A DNA stretch of 32,465 nt from assembly GCA_016212465.1 (NCBI GenBank), contig JACRGE010000005.1, positions 1 through 32,465 of the forward strand, written 5' to 3'. The stretch is from Microcaldota archaeon (GTDB lineage Archaea > Micrarchaeota > Micrarchaeia > Norongarragalinales > JACRGE01). The translations under genes were made by a program, and so were the position numbers. Under the pieces are notes generated by a model, which saw only the letters and a list, made by a program, of their open reading frames with translations, was not told where the DNA came from and ran no database searches. Positions within the stretch are counted from its first letter, which is position 1. The number at the start of each line of letters is the position of its first letter. Positions 1 to 5,752 of the stretch are shown piece by piece.

Positions 1-55
1 ACTTCTTAGGTGTTTTTGCACCAAGAACGGTTTTGCGGGAATCCCAGTCCCGGCG
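1..55 (+). tRNA. 3' end of an intron-containing tRNA (possibly tRNA-Ser), cut by window edge
   Basis: Positions 40-42 (AAT) end a T loop, 43-47 (CCCAG) are the 3' T-stem strand, 48-54 (TCCCGGC) the 3' acceptor strand and G55 the discriminator. The expected TTC-R start of the T loop and the matching 5' T-stem strand are not directly upstream. Positions 1 to about 38 therefore look like the end of a T-loop intron, as in the other tRNAs here. G73 fits Ser, and also Asp, Asn or Arg, so identity is a guess. The 5' half lies outside the window. Confidence 0.5.
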
Positions 56-85
56 TTTCAAAATAAACAGTATATACGTGATAGA

Positions 86-679
86 ATGGTGGAATATTCT
101 AAGGTTCATTCCAAGGAAGAGAAGAAGCCTCATGACAAAGCAAGGGAAGAACCCAAGAAGAGAGAGCTGAAGTCGATTGTGAGGGTTGCTGGCACAGACT
201 TAGACGGCCAGAGGAACCTTTACAAGAGCCTGATAAAAATCAAGGGTATCGGTCACACGTTGGCAAAGGTTTTCGTGAAAATTATCTGCAGGGAGTTGAA
301 CATTAAAGAAGACACAGAGTTGGGGAATCTCAGTGAAAACCAGATTGAAAAGATAGAGTACATCATAAGAAATCCACGGGAGTGCGGGGTGAAGCCATTT
401 CTTTTCAATAGGCCCAAGGACTTGAATGAAGGAACAGACAAGCACTTGATAATGAGCGACCTTTCCTTCCAAGTCCGCCAGGACATAGAAGGCGAAAAAA
501 ACTTGAAGAGCTGGGTGGGATGGAGACACTCCCTTGGACAAAAAGTGCATGGCCAGCACACGCGCTCCACGGGAAGAAGTGGAATGACTGTAGGGGTTTT
601 AAAGAAGGCCGTGAAAGCCCAGAAAACAGCAGCAGCGGCAGAAGCCCAGCAGAAAGGAAGGAAAGAGGAAAAGAAGTAA
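86..679 (+). CDS. rps13: 30S ribosomal protein S13 (uS13)
   Basis: Small-subunit head protein that contacts the P-site tRNA and bridges to the large subunit. After a charged N-terminal extension (about residues 1-30), the core reads SIVRVAGTDLDGQRNLYKSL and KIKGIGHTLAK, the S13 helix-two-turn-helix start. It ends in the conserved basic tail with WRHSLGQKVHGQHTRSTGR. At 197 residues it is longer than the usual ~150 because of the N-terminal extension and an Ala/Gln/Lys-rich C-terminus. The ATG at 86 was chosen because it precedes the whole conserved region; no strong Shine-Dalgarno is visible. It heads the S13-S4-S11-RpoD series, the standard euryarchaeal order, directly after a tRNA 3' end. 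Confidence 0.97.
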   Translation: MVEYSKVHSKEEKKPHDKAREEPKKRELKSIVRVAGTDLDGQRNLYKSLIKIKGIGHTLAKVFVKIICRELNIKEDTELGNLSENQIEKIEYIIRNPRECGVKPFLFNRPKDLNEGTDKHLIMSDLSFQVRQDIEGEKNLKSWVGWRHSLGQKVHGQHTRSTGRSGMTVGVLKKAVKAQKTAAAAEAQQKGRKEEKK

Positions 680-880
680 TTGCTGTTGATCTAAGTTGGG
701 GAGGGTTGTCTAATAAACTGGTTTTTCCGTGGGTTTGGCTTTGTTTTTCATTTGAAATGCGTTTGCGGGAAAGAAAACAAAAAATCCTATGAACCACGTG
801 CCAATCAACGAGATTATAGGATGTTTATGGAATTATTAGAAAACTCGTGAGTTGAGTAAAAATATTTATTGGGGGTTGAG

Positions 881-946
881 GAAACTGTGTGAAACCTTGT
901 TGTATTGTAAATTGTTGGGTTTCATACAGTTTGGAAACTGTGCGAA
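881..946 (+). promoter_or_regulatory. Hairpin and direct repeat in the rps4 leader
   Basis: Arm 881-894 (GAAACTGTGTGAAA) is complementary to 919-932 with one G-U pair, giving a stem of about 14 bp around a 23-nt loop. The first arm is repeated directly at 934-946 with one change, so the second arm could pair with either copy. The feature ends 20 nt before the rps4 ATG. The S13-S4 gap (680-965) holds no gene; a second, weaker inverted repeat (ATCCTAT 784-790 / ATAGGAT 816-822) also lies there. Autogenous control of rps4 is possible but inferred only from position and structure. Confidence 0.45.
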
Positions 947-965
947 GCCCCTCACTGGTGTTTGA

Positions 966-1529
966 ATGGGAAAAAAGAGGCTCAGAAAGGAATACGAGAA
1001 GCCGAAGAAACTGTGGAATAAGGAAAGGATTGAAAGAGAAAGCAAGCTAGAGACAGAATTCGGTTTGAAGAATGCCAGAGAGCTTTGGAGGATGCAAACA
1101 ATCCTAAGGAAAATCAGGAGGGAGGCTAGGACACTTTTGTCAAAGAAAGGCGAAGCCACTGAACACAGGAGTTCAGGTATCCTTGACCGAGTCAAGACCT
1201 TCCTCATAAGAAAACAGGATGCGACCCTCGATGATGTGCTTTCGCTCGATGTCCGGGACATACTGAACAGGCGGCTTCAGACCATTGTATCTAGGAAAGG
1301 AATGGCTGGCACGATAAAACAGGCTAGGCAGTTCATAACTCACGGTCACGTTGCAATTGCAGGCAAAAAAATTACTTCACCATCCTACCTCGTAAGATTC
1401 AATGAAGAAGACAGGGTTTCCTGGTACAAGAAAACCATTACGATGGCTTCACAGAGAGAAGAATCGAAAGAGCTTTCTGTTGAAGAGAGTGGTGACCCGA
1501 AGGAAGTGAAAGCTGGAAAAACACAATGA
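966..1529 (+). CDS. rps4: 30S ribosomal protein S4 (uS4)
   Basis: Primary 16S rRNA-binding protein that nucleates assembly of the 30S body. The sequence starts GKKRLRKEYEKPKKLWNKERI, the archaeal/eukaryotic S4/S9e N-terminus. It carries an S4 RNA-binding domain around residues 103-165 (LNRRLQTIVSRKGMAGTIKQARQ followed by FITHGHVAIAGKKITSPSY). The length of 187 residues matches archaeal S4, with an acidic, poorly conserved tail. The start ATG at 966 follows GGTG. It sits 286 nt after rps13, a gap containing a hairpin, and 40 nt before rps11. Confidence 0.97.
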   Translation: MGKKRLRKEYEKPKKLWNKERIERESKLETEFGLKNARELWRMQTILRKIRREARTLLSKKGEATEHRSSGILDRVKTFLIRKQDATLDDVLSLDVRDILNRRLQTIVSRKGMAGTIKQARQFITHGHVAIAGKKITSPSYLVRFNEEDRVSWYKKTITMASQREESKELSVEESGDPKEVKAGKTQ

Positions 1530-1569
1530 AGGAAAAGGAGACAAGCGTGTTTCAAAAAGGATTGATTAA

Positions 1570-2058
1570 ATGGTTGAAGAAAAAACCGCGGAACCAAATG
1601 AGTCCCCAACGGGAGAAAAAAAGGAAGAGGCCGTTAGGCGATTCGATAGGAGGAACCGGACTGTAATCATCAAGGAAGGAAAATGGGGCGTTGCCCACAT
1701 TTATTCATCAAAAAACGATACGATAATAACGATTACTGACTTAAGCGGAGCTGAAACAATCGCAATCGGCAGTGGTGGCATGATCGTAAAAGCAGACCGG
1801 GAGGAAGGTGGGCCTTATGCTGCAATGCAGGCTGCATTCAGGGCAGCAGACAAAGCTAAGGAACGTGGAGTAATTGGAGTAAACATAAAAGTCCGCGCTC
1901 CAGGCGGTCATGGCTCCAAGACGCCTGGCTCAGGCGCTCAAGCGGCAGTCCGAGCATTGGCACGCTCTGGCTTGAGGATAGGAAAGATAGAAGATGTAAC
2001 GCCGGTCCCAACGGATACAACCAAACGACCGGGCGGGAAAAGGGGCAGGAGGGTTTAA
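1570..2058 (+). CDS. rps11: 30S ribosomal protein S11 (uS11)
   Basis: Protein of the 30S platform near the E site and the anti-Shine-Dalgarno helix. The core begins around residue 34 with [23 protein letters not shown] and includes [21 protein letters not shown]. It ends with the diagnostic basic C-terminus [28 protein letters not shown] charged N-terminal extension of about 30 residues makes it 162 residues, against the usual ~130. The ATG at 1570 is preceded by AAGGATTGATTAA. rpoD follows 41 nt downstream. Confidence 0.97.
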   Translation: MVEEKTAEPNESPTGEKKEEAVRRFDRRNRTVIIKEGKWGVAHIYSSKNDTIITITDLSGAETIAIGSGGMIVKADREEGGPYAAMQAAFRAADKAKERGVIGVNIKVRAPGGHGSKTPGSGAQAAVRALARSGLRIGKIEDVTPVPTDTTKRPGGKRGRRV

Positions 2059-2099
2059 GTTTTTGGTTTCTTTTCATTTTGTTGATGGAGATGAGTTGA

Positions 2100-2840
2100 A
2101 TGAAGGTGAAGATACTGAAGAAATCAGACGAAAAGCTCGTTCTGCATGTGAAGGAAACCAGCAGTGCTTTCGTAAATGCTTTAAGAAGGAAGGTCATATC
2201 AGAGTTGCCTTGTTTTGCGATAGACGAAGTTGATTTCATACAAAACAATTCCCCCATGTACAACGAGTATCTCGCAAACAGAATTGGTTTGATTCCTCTC
2301 ACGCTTGAAGAAACATCTGTCAAAAACGCGGTCATCAAGTTTTCCTTGGATGTAGAGGGGCCCGGAATAGTCTGCAGCAGGGACTTGAAGAGCACCGACG
2401 AGAAGATAAAAGTCTATAACGAAAACATTCCCATAATCAAACTAGGAGGAGGCCAGACCCTAAAACTGGAGGCAACTGCTATAGTAGGCACCGGAAAAAA
2501 ACACGCGAAATTCCAGTGTGCACTTGCGAGCTACAACTACTATCCCGAGATAAGGATAAAGGGATGCAAGAAATGTGAGGACGCTATACTAAAAGCTTGT
2601 CCTAGGAACCTCATCACTAAGGAAGGCAGTGAGCTCGTTGTGAAGAACATCGAGCAATGCAACCTATGCGGCGCTTGTGTTGAAGCCTGTGAGCACGAAG
2701 GCGTCAAGGTCAGAGGCAAGGATGACGAATTCATTTTCTTCGTCGAATCATACAACAACGTGCCAGCCTATGAGCATCTAAGAAAAGCGATTGAGATTCT
2801 GAAAGAACAAACTGCTTCGCTGGTCAAGGAGTTGAAGTAA
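2100..2840 (+). CDS. rpoD: DNA-directed RNA polymerase subunit D, 4Fe-4S type
   Basis: Subunit D (RPB3/alpha-like) pairs with subunit L to scaffold RNA polymerase assembly. The N-terminal dimerisation part (KVKILKKSDEKLVLHVKETSSAFVNALRRKVISELPCFAIDEVDF) is characteristic. Around residues 158-205 it contains a ferredoxin-like insert: CKKC with a later ACP, then CNLCGACVEAC. This supplies the CxxCxxCxxxC pattern of an iron-sulfur domain, as in many but not all archaeal RpoD proteins. At 246 residues it appears complete, ending EHLRKAIEILKEQTASLVKELK. It is part of the rps13-rps4-rps11-rpoD operon and lies just upstream of tRNA-Leu. Confidence 0.97.
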   Translation: MKVKILKKSDEKLVLHVKETSSAFVNALRRKVISELPCFAIDEVDFIQNNSPMYNEYLANRIGLIPLTLEETSVKNAVIKFSLDVEGPGIVCSRDLKSTDEKIKVYNENIPIIKLGGGQTLKLEATAIVGTGKKHAKFQCALASYNYYPEIRIKGCKKCEDAILKACPRNLITKEGSELVVKNIEQCNLCGACVEACEHEGVKVRGKDDEFIFFVESYNNVPAYEHLRKAIEILKEQTASLVKELK

Positions 2841-2989
2841 ATTATGATTGTTCCCCTCTCAAAGAATTCAAAAAAATCTTTCCTTCGAACGTTTTCATCG
2901 CGCAGGGTGTAAAGTCAAGGGAAAAAGAGGTTTTCATAAATGGCAGGAAAGAAGAGGTTGACGAAATTCTGGGACGTTGGGAGAAATAG
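2831..2989 (+). pseudogene. Start-less ORF tail downstream of rpoD (possible gene remnant)
   Basis: In the frame starting at 2831, the DNA reads through to the TAG at 2987 and encodes a coding-like peptide including FPSNVFIAQGVKSREKEV and FINGRKEEVDEILGRWEK. No ATG, GTG or TTG occurs in this frame after the upstream in-frame stop, so it has no ordinary start. It may be the 3' end of a decayed gene, a product of frameshifting near the rpoD stop, or chance. I do not recognise a family. Confidence 0.25.
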
Positions 2990-3020
2990 CTTTTATGCGG
3001 GGGTGGCAGAGCCTGGTAAC

Positions 3021-3062
3021 TTCTTTCTTTCGCGAAAGAAAGACCTTAACTAGAAAGAAAGG
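3021..3062 (+). repeat. Palindromic module in tRNA-Leu intron 1
   Basis: The pyrimidine arm TTCTTTCTTTC is followed by GC, the complementary purine arm GAAAGAAAGA, then CCTTAACTAG and a second purine arm AAAGAAAGG. This is the CCT-AACTAG variant of the repeat family. Confidence 0.7.
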
Positions 3063-3115
3063 CTTTTTGCAACAAGAATGAAGTCAGGAACAAATGCACA
3101 GGACTGAGGTAACTA

Positions 3116-3147
3116 GCCCTTTTCTGCAGAAAAGCCCTAGGGGAAAA
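3116..3147 (+). repeat. Palindromic module in tRNA-Leu intron 2
   Basis: A perfect 16-bp palindrome CTTTTCTGCAGAAAAG (3119-3134) is followed directly by CCCTAGGGG and AAAA, matching the family layout of arm, loop, arm, CC-N-GGG and purine tract. Confidence 0.7.
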
Positions 3148-3204
3148 TTCCAAAAAAGGACCGGTTGCAGAGCTCCTGTCCCATAGAGGGTGCGAGGGTT
3201 CTGA

Positions 3205-3322
3205 CTTTTTCTTTCTCGCAGAGAAAGAAAACCTCAACTAAAAGAAAGGCACGTCTTTCAGCTTTTTTCTGCGGAAAAAACCTGGGAAAAAAGAAAGACC
3301 TGCACTAGAAAAAGAGGCAAAA
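3205..3322 (+). repeat. Two palindromic modules in tRNA-Leu intron 3, one nested
   Basis: A first module (3205-3250) has arms CTTTTTCTTTCTC and GAGAAAGAAAA, then CCTCAACTAAAAGAAAGG. A second outer module has arms GTCTTTC (3253-3259) and GAAAGAC (3293-3299), then CTGCACTAG. A complete 33-nt inner module (3260-3292: AGC, T-rich arm, CTGCGG, A-rich arm, CCTGGG, A tract) sits exactly in the loop of that outer module. Confidence 0.75.
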
Positions 3323-3381
3323 GTCGCCCAAAAATCCCTCCCCCCGCATCTCAGTGCGATAAATTCTTTAAAGTGGTTGGA

Positions 3382-3741
3382 ATGAAAAAAGGTCCTGAAA
3401 ACCCTGTTGTCCAGCGGCTTATTGTGGTTCTTGAAAAAGCTTCTAAAAAGAACAAGGCAGGCATTTGGAAGCGTGCGGCAGAGCTACTGAAAAAATCCAG
3501 CAGGCGCAGGGTTCAAGTCAATCTCTACAAAATAGACAAGCATTCAAGCGAAGGCGACACCATACTTGTTCCAGGGAAGGTCCTTGGAGTTGGTGAAATA
3601 AAAAAAGGAATTTTGGTGGTTGCACTTGATTTCTCTGCTTCAGCAAAAGCAAAAATTGAGAAAAGCGGAGGCAGCATATCTGGCATAGAAAAACTCGTCG
3701 AAATCAGCCCAAAAGGAACTGGAGTAAAAATCTTGATGTAA
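3382..3741 (+). CDS. rpl18e: 50S ribosomal protein L18e (eL18)
   Basis: Large-subunit protein specific to archaea and eukaryotes. The sequence begins MKKGPENPVVQRLIVVLEKASK and contains WKRAAELLKKSSRRRVQVNLYKIDKH, with the core VPGKVLGVGEIKKGILVVALDFSASAKAKIE typical of the L15/L18e fold. From this ATG it is 119 residues, the normal length. A GTG at 3373 would add MVG; neither start has a clear Shine-Dalgarno, and the ATG fits homologues better. It follows the intron-laden tRNA-Leu by 33 nt and is followed by rpl13 after 19 nt, the classical tRNA-Leu-L18e-L13-S9 arrangement. Confidence 0.95.
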   Translation: MKKGPENPVVQRLIVVLEKASKKNKAGIWKRAAELLKKSSRRRVQVNLYKIDKHSSEGDTILVPGKVLGVGEIKKGILVVALDFSASAKAKIEKSGGSISGIEKLVEISPKGTGVKILM

Positions 3742-3760
3742 TCATAGTGAGTTGTTCTAA

Positions 3761-4183
3761 ATGATTGTATTCGATGGAACCAATGCGATTGTCGGCCGGC
3801 TTTCAGCTCATTTGGTCAAACTCTTGCTGAAGGGCGAGGAAGCAGTCGTCGTAAACGCTGAAAAGCTCGTCATATCCGGCGATCCAAAGAAGACGATAGA
3901 AAAATACGCAAAGAGACGCACGATTCAGAATAAAGCTTCGCCTGAGGAAAGTGCCAAATGGCCCCGTCGTCCTGACCTGCTCTTCAAGAGAATCGTGCGG
4001 GGCATGCTTCCAAAAAAAACTAGGAGAGGCAAAGATGCGCTGAAAAAGCTAAGAGTCTATCTCGGAGTGCCGAAGGAATGCGAGGGAAAAGCACAGCAAT
4101 TCACAAAAACCTCTAAAAACCTGGAATGCGATTTCATTACAGTGGGAGAACTTTGCAAAAACCTCGGCTGGAAAACCAAATAA
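3761..4183 (+). CDS. rpl13: 50S ribosomal protein L13 (uL13)
   Basis: Large-subunit assembly protein binding 23S rRNA near the 5' end. It opens with MIVFDGTNAIVGRLSAHLVKLLLKGEEAVVVNAEKLVISG, the L13 Rossmann-like core. It also contains RRPDLLFKRIVRGMLPKKTRRGKDALKKLRVYLGVP, the conserved RGMLP-K-RG segment. The 140 residues match archaeal L13. The gap to rps9 (4184-4436, 253 nt) holds palindromic repeats and a long hairpin, unusual inside a ribosomal operon. Confidence 0.97.
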   Translation: MIVFDGTNAIVGRLSAHLVKLLLKGEEAVVVNAEKLVISGDPKKTIEKYAKRRTIQNKASPEESAKWPRRPDLLFKRIVRGMLPKKTRRGKDALKKLRVYLGVPKECEGKAQQFTKTSKNLECDFITVGELCKNLGWKTK

Positions 4184-4256
4184 CCTTTTGTGCGCAAACA
4201 GCCTTTTCTGCGGAAAACAGCTTTTCTTGGAAAGAAAACCTGGGAAAAGAACCTGA
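4184..4256 (+). repeat. Nested palindromic modules between rpl13 and rps9
   Basis: CCTTTTGTGCGCAAA (4184-4198) is followed by an outer module AGCCTTTTCTGCGGAAAA ending at 4217. An inner module (4218-4249: CAGC, CTTTTCTT arm, AAAGAAAA arm, CCTGGG, AAAAG) then interrupts it. The outer unit resumes with AACCTG. The insertion point lies between the purine arm and the CCTG box, as in other nested copies in this window. Confidence 0.7.
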
Positions 4257-4257
4257 C

Positions 4258-4319
4258 GCCAATCAGCAGTTGGAACTGAGTGAAGCCAAACAGAGTTGAC
4301 CGGGCTTCATTCAGTTGGC
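4258..4319 (+). promoter_or_regulatory. Long hairpin upstream of rps9
   Basis: Arm 4275-4287 (ACTGAGTGAAGCC) pairs with 4303-4315 (GGCTTCATTCAGT) over 13 bp with one G-U pair and a 15-nt loop. GCCAA (4258-4262) and TTGGC (4315-4319) could extend it. It would be transcribed in the L13-S9 message. Function is unknown; a processing site or leader structure is possible. Confidence 0.45.
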
Positions 4320-4324
4320 AAAGC

Positions 4325-4426
4325 GTTGACGGAAAAAGCCTTTTCTGCGGAATGTGGAAAATCTGCGGATTTTACACACAGAAAATCCTTAGGATTTTCT
4401 CTGAAGCCTTGGGAAAAAGCTTTTTG
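4325..4426 (+). repeat. Second palindromic module upstream of rps9, interrupted by hairpins
   Basis: GTTGACGGAAAAAGCC leads into a module start AGCCTTTTCTGCGGAA. After an insert of about 55 nt, the module resumes with CCTTGGGAAAAAG (from 4407). The insert has a hairpin AAAATC/GATTTT (from 4358) and a perfect 9-bp inverted repeat, AGAAAATCC/GGATTTTCT (4380-4388/4392-4400, loop TTA). The break is again just before the CCTNGGG box. Confidence 0.6.
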
Positions 4427-4436
4427 ATGTGATGAT

Positions 4437-4868
4437 ATGACCGAGAAAAAGGAATCTGTGAAGAAGAAAGCCAGGAAAAAAGTAGTCGTCAAGACAGGAA
4501 AAAGGAAAGAAGCGGTTGCACGAGCAACCATCCGCGACGGCACGGGACGCGTGGAGTTGAACGGTGCTCATTTGAATGCGGTTACCTTCCACGTCGTAAA
4601 AGACATGATCTTGGAGCCACTTGATTTTATTGACTTAAAGAAATACGATATAGAGATAAACGTGAGAGGCGGGGGTGTGATGGGCCAGGCGCAAGCTGCG
4701 AGAACTGCGGTCGCGAAAGCACTAGTTGAATTTTCAGGTGATCCTTCCCTTAGGGAAAGGATGATGCGTTATGACCGGTCACTTTTAGTTGACGACCCCA
4801 GAAGAGTGGAGCCCAAGAAATTCAAGGGACCAAAGGCAAGGGCAAGGTTCACGAAATCGTACAGATAA
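4437..4868 (+). CDS. rps9: 30S ribosomal protein S9 (uS9)
   Basis: Small-subunit head protein whose C-terminal tail reaches the P-site tRNA anticodon. After a basic N-terminal extension it reads VVKTGKRKEAVARATIRDGTGRVELNG, the S9 start. The central GGGVMGQAQAARTAVAKALVEF and the terminal DRSLLVDDPRRVEPKKFKGPKARARFTKSYR with the invariant KSYR end are diagnostic. The length of 143 residues is normal for archaea. ATG 4437 is preceded by a GATGTGATGAT purine-rich stretch. It is followed after 12 nt by a zinc-ribbon gene and then rpoN. Confidence 0.97.
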   Translation: MTEKKESVKKKARKKVVVKTGKRKEAVARATIRDGTGRVELNGAHLNAVTFHVVKDMILEPLDFIDLKKYDIEINVRGGGVMGQAQAARTAVAKALVEFSGDPSLRERMMRYDRSLLVDDPRRVEPKKFKGPKARARFTKSYR

Positions 4869-4880
4869 CAATCTGGTTTC

Positions 4881-5129
4881 ATGAAACGAGAAAAGAAATA
4901 CTTCAGAATTTGCCCACGGTGTGGTTCTCCAGAAATCTTTCACATAAGCTCCTACCAAACGATTACTCCTGCTGCCGGTGTATTAGGGTTTCTTGTCGAG
5001 CCAATGGTTGAAGTGATCCCCCTCAACTATAGATGCAGGAGCTGTGGTTACGAGGGGTTTGTCATTGAAGTCGAGGACGTGGAAAAATACAGGAAAAACC
5101 TGAAGATAAATAAAGGTGGTTTAAAATGA
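4881..5129 (+). CDS. Small zinc-ribbon protein, function unknown
   Basis: An 82-residue protein with two Cys pairs, CPRCGS (residues 12-15) and CRSCGY (about 52-55). Together they form a four-Cys zinc ribbon separated by a mildly hydrophobic stretch, [23 protein letters not shown] do not recognise a named family. It lies between rps9 and rpoN in the ribosomal/RNAP operon, and its stop overlaps the rpoN start, so co-translation is likely. Zinc ribbons in this setting often bind nucleic acid or RNAP, but that is inference. Confidence 0.75.
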   Translation: MKREKKYFRICPRCGSPEIFHISSYQTITPAAGVLGFLVEPMVEVIPLNYRCRSCGYEGFVIEVEDVEKYRKNLKINKGGLK

Positions 5130-5326
5130 TGATTCCCGTGCGTTGCTGGAGTTGTGGAAAGCCTGTAGCCGACAAATACGAGGAATTCCTCCAGAGAACG
5201 AAGAAAGGCGAAGACCCAAAGAAGGTAATGGACGAGCTTGGACTTGAAAGGTATTGTTGCAGGAGGATGATCCTCGGCCAAGTGGAAGAAATGACTGACG
5301 AAATCCTTCCCTACCCACGATTCTGA
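5126..5326 (+). CDS. rpoN: DNA-directed RNA polymerase subunit N (RPB10)
   Basis: Small zinc-binding RNAP assembly subunit contacting subunits D, L and B. It shows the family signature: [20 protein letters not shown] (CxxC at residues 8-11) and RYCCRRMIL (CC pair near residue 44-45) for the second half of the zinc site. The 66 residues match RPB10. Two consecutive ATGs (5126, 5129) could start it; the first overlaps the upstream TGA as ATGA. In many archaea rpoK, enolase and S2 follow; here tRNA-Pro and tRNA-Gly follow instead. Confidence 0.97.
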   Translation: MMIPVRCWSCGKPVADKYEEFLQRTKKGEDPKKVMDELGLERYCCRRMILGQVEEMTDEILPYPRF

Positions 5327-5335
5327 TACGTGGTT

Positions 5336-5344
5336 GCTTATATT
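5336..5344 (+). promoter_or_regulatory. TATA-like box for tRNA-Pro
   Basis: TGCTTATAT lies 25-33 nt upstream of the mature tRNA-Pro 5' end (5369), the right distance for an archaeal TATA box with transcription starting at or just before the tRNA. Confidence 0.45.
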
Positions 5345-5389
5345 CAGGGAAAACAATATCCTATTGTTGGGGGAATGGGGTAGCCTGTC

Positions 5390-5436
5390 AGCCCTTCTTT
5401 TCTTGAAAGAAAAGAAGCCCTGGGGGAAGAAAAGAA
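5390..5436 (+). repeat. Palindromic module in tRNA-Pro D-loop intron
   Basis: AGC, arm CTTCTTTTCTT, complementary arm AAGAAAAGAAG, then CCCTGGGG and a second copy of the purine arm (AAGAAAAGAA). The pyrimidine arm can pair equally with either purine copy. Confidence 0.75.
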
Positions 5437-5474
5437 TATCTTGGCAGGGCTAGGCATCCTACCAGCTTGGGGTA

Positions 5475-5515
5475 AGCCTTTCTTTTTGGTAAAAAGAAAC
5501 CCTTGGGAAAGAAAA
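5475..5515 (+). repeat. Palindromic module in tRNA-Pro anticodon-loop intron
   Basis: AGCC, arm TTTCTTTTT, loop GGT, arm AAAAAGAAA, then CCCTTGGG and AAAGAAAA. Confidence 0.7.
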
Positions 5516-5554
5516 CCCTTGAAGAGAGGATTCCGAAATGCTGGTGACCCGAGT

Positions 5555-5673
5555 AGCCTTTCTCTTTCAGCTTTTCTTTGAAAGTAACCCTTTTGTTGCG
5601 ACAAAAGCGTTAACGGAAAACTAAGCCTGGGAAAAGAAGATAAAAAGAGAAACCCTAGGGAAAGAGAAAAACC
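5555..5673 (+). repeat. Triple-nested palindromic modules in tRNA-Pro T-arm intron
   Basis: The outer arms CCTTTCTCTTT and AAAAGAGAAA with CCCTAGGG and AAAGAGAAAA enclose a middle module (AGCTTTTCTTTGAAAG to CCTGGGAAAAGAAG). That module is itself split by a third segment containing CTTTTGTTGCGACAAAAG and GTTAACGGAAAA. The outer and middle layers match the tRNA-Arg intron at the same tRNA position. Confidence 0.75.
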
Positions 5674-5714
5674 CTACTGCTTGGGAATTCGAATCTCGGT
5701 TCCCCCATTTTTCC

Positions 5715-5725
5715 ATTAAATTAAT
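5715..5725 (+). promoter_or_regulatory. TATA-like box for tRNA-Gly
   Basis: ATTAAATTAAT lies 28-38 nt upstream of the tRNA-Gly 5' end in the short spacer after tRNA-Pro. It could give tRNA-Gly its own promoter. Confidence 0.4.
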
Positions 5726-5752
5726 TAGCTTCAGCTTCCAAAATCATAGCGT

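Larger units (their letters stand above)
2997..3348 (+). tRNA. tRNA-Leu(GAG) with three introns
   Basis: Acceptor strands GCGGGGG (2997-3003) and CCCCCGC (3341-3347) pair, with A73 at 3348. Removing three segments restores a class II tRNA of about 88 nt. Intron 1 is about 3021-3091 (D loop). Intron 2 is about 3110-3172 (canonical 37/38, after anticodon GAG at 3106-3108). Intron 3 is about 3202-3331 (inside the T loop, joining TTC to AAAT). Stems that form after splicing: D stem GCA/TGC, anticodon stem CAGGA/TCCTG, a CCC/GGG variable arm and T stem GAGGG/CCCTC. Boundaries are good to a few bases. A tRNA-Leu between rpoD and rpl18e is conserved synteny in euryarchaea, which supports the call. 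CCA is not encoded. Confidence 0.9.
5369..5707 (+). tRNA. tRNA-Pro(GGG) with three introns
   Basis: Acceptor strands GGGGGAA (5369-5375) and TTCCCCC (5700-5706) pair, with A73 at 5707. Introns are about 5388-5448 (D loop, between the two conserved Gs), about 5473-5538 (canonical 37/38, after anticodon GGG at 5469-5471) and about 5554-5687 (53/54, between T-stem strand CCGAG and T loop TTCGAAT). Splicing gives about 78 nt with anticodon stem CCAGC/GCTGG and T stem CCGAG/CTCGG. The gene position after rpoN fits a known archaeal location for tRNA-Pro. Introns make up more than three quarters of the gene. CCA is not encoded. Confidence 0.9.

Noticed and set aside
4184-4256. Bacterial-type hairpin terminators
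   Set aside because: The palindromes occur inside tRNA introns and an operon, lack a consistent downstream T run, and share sequence as a family.
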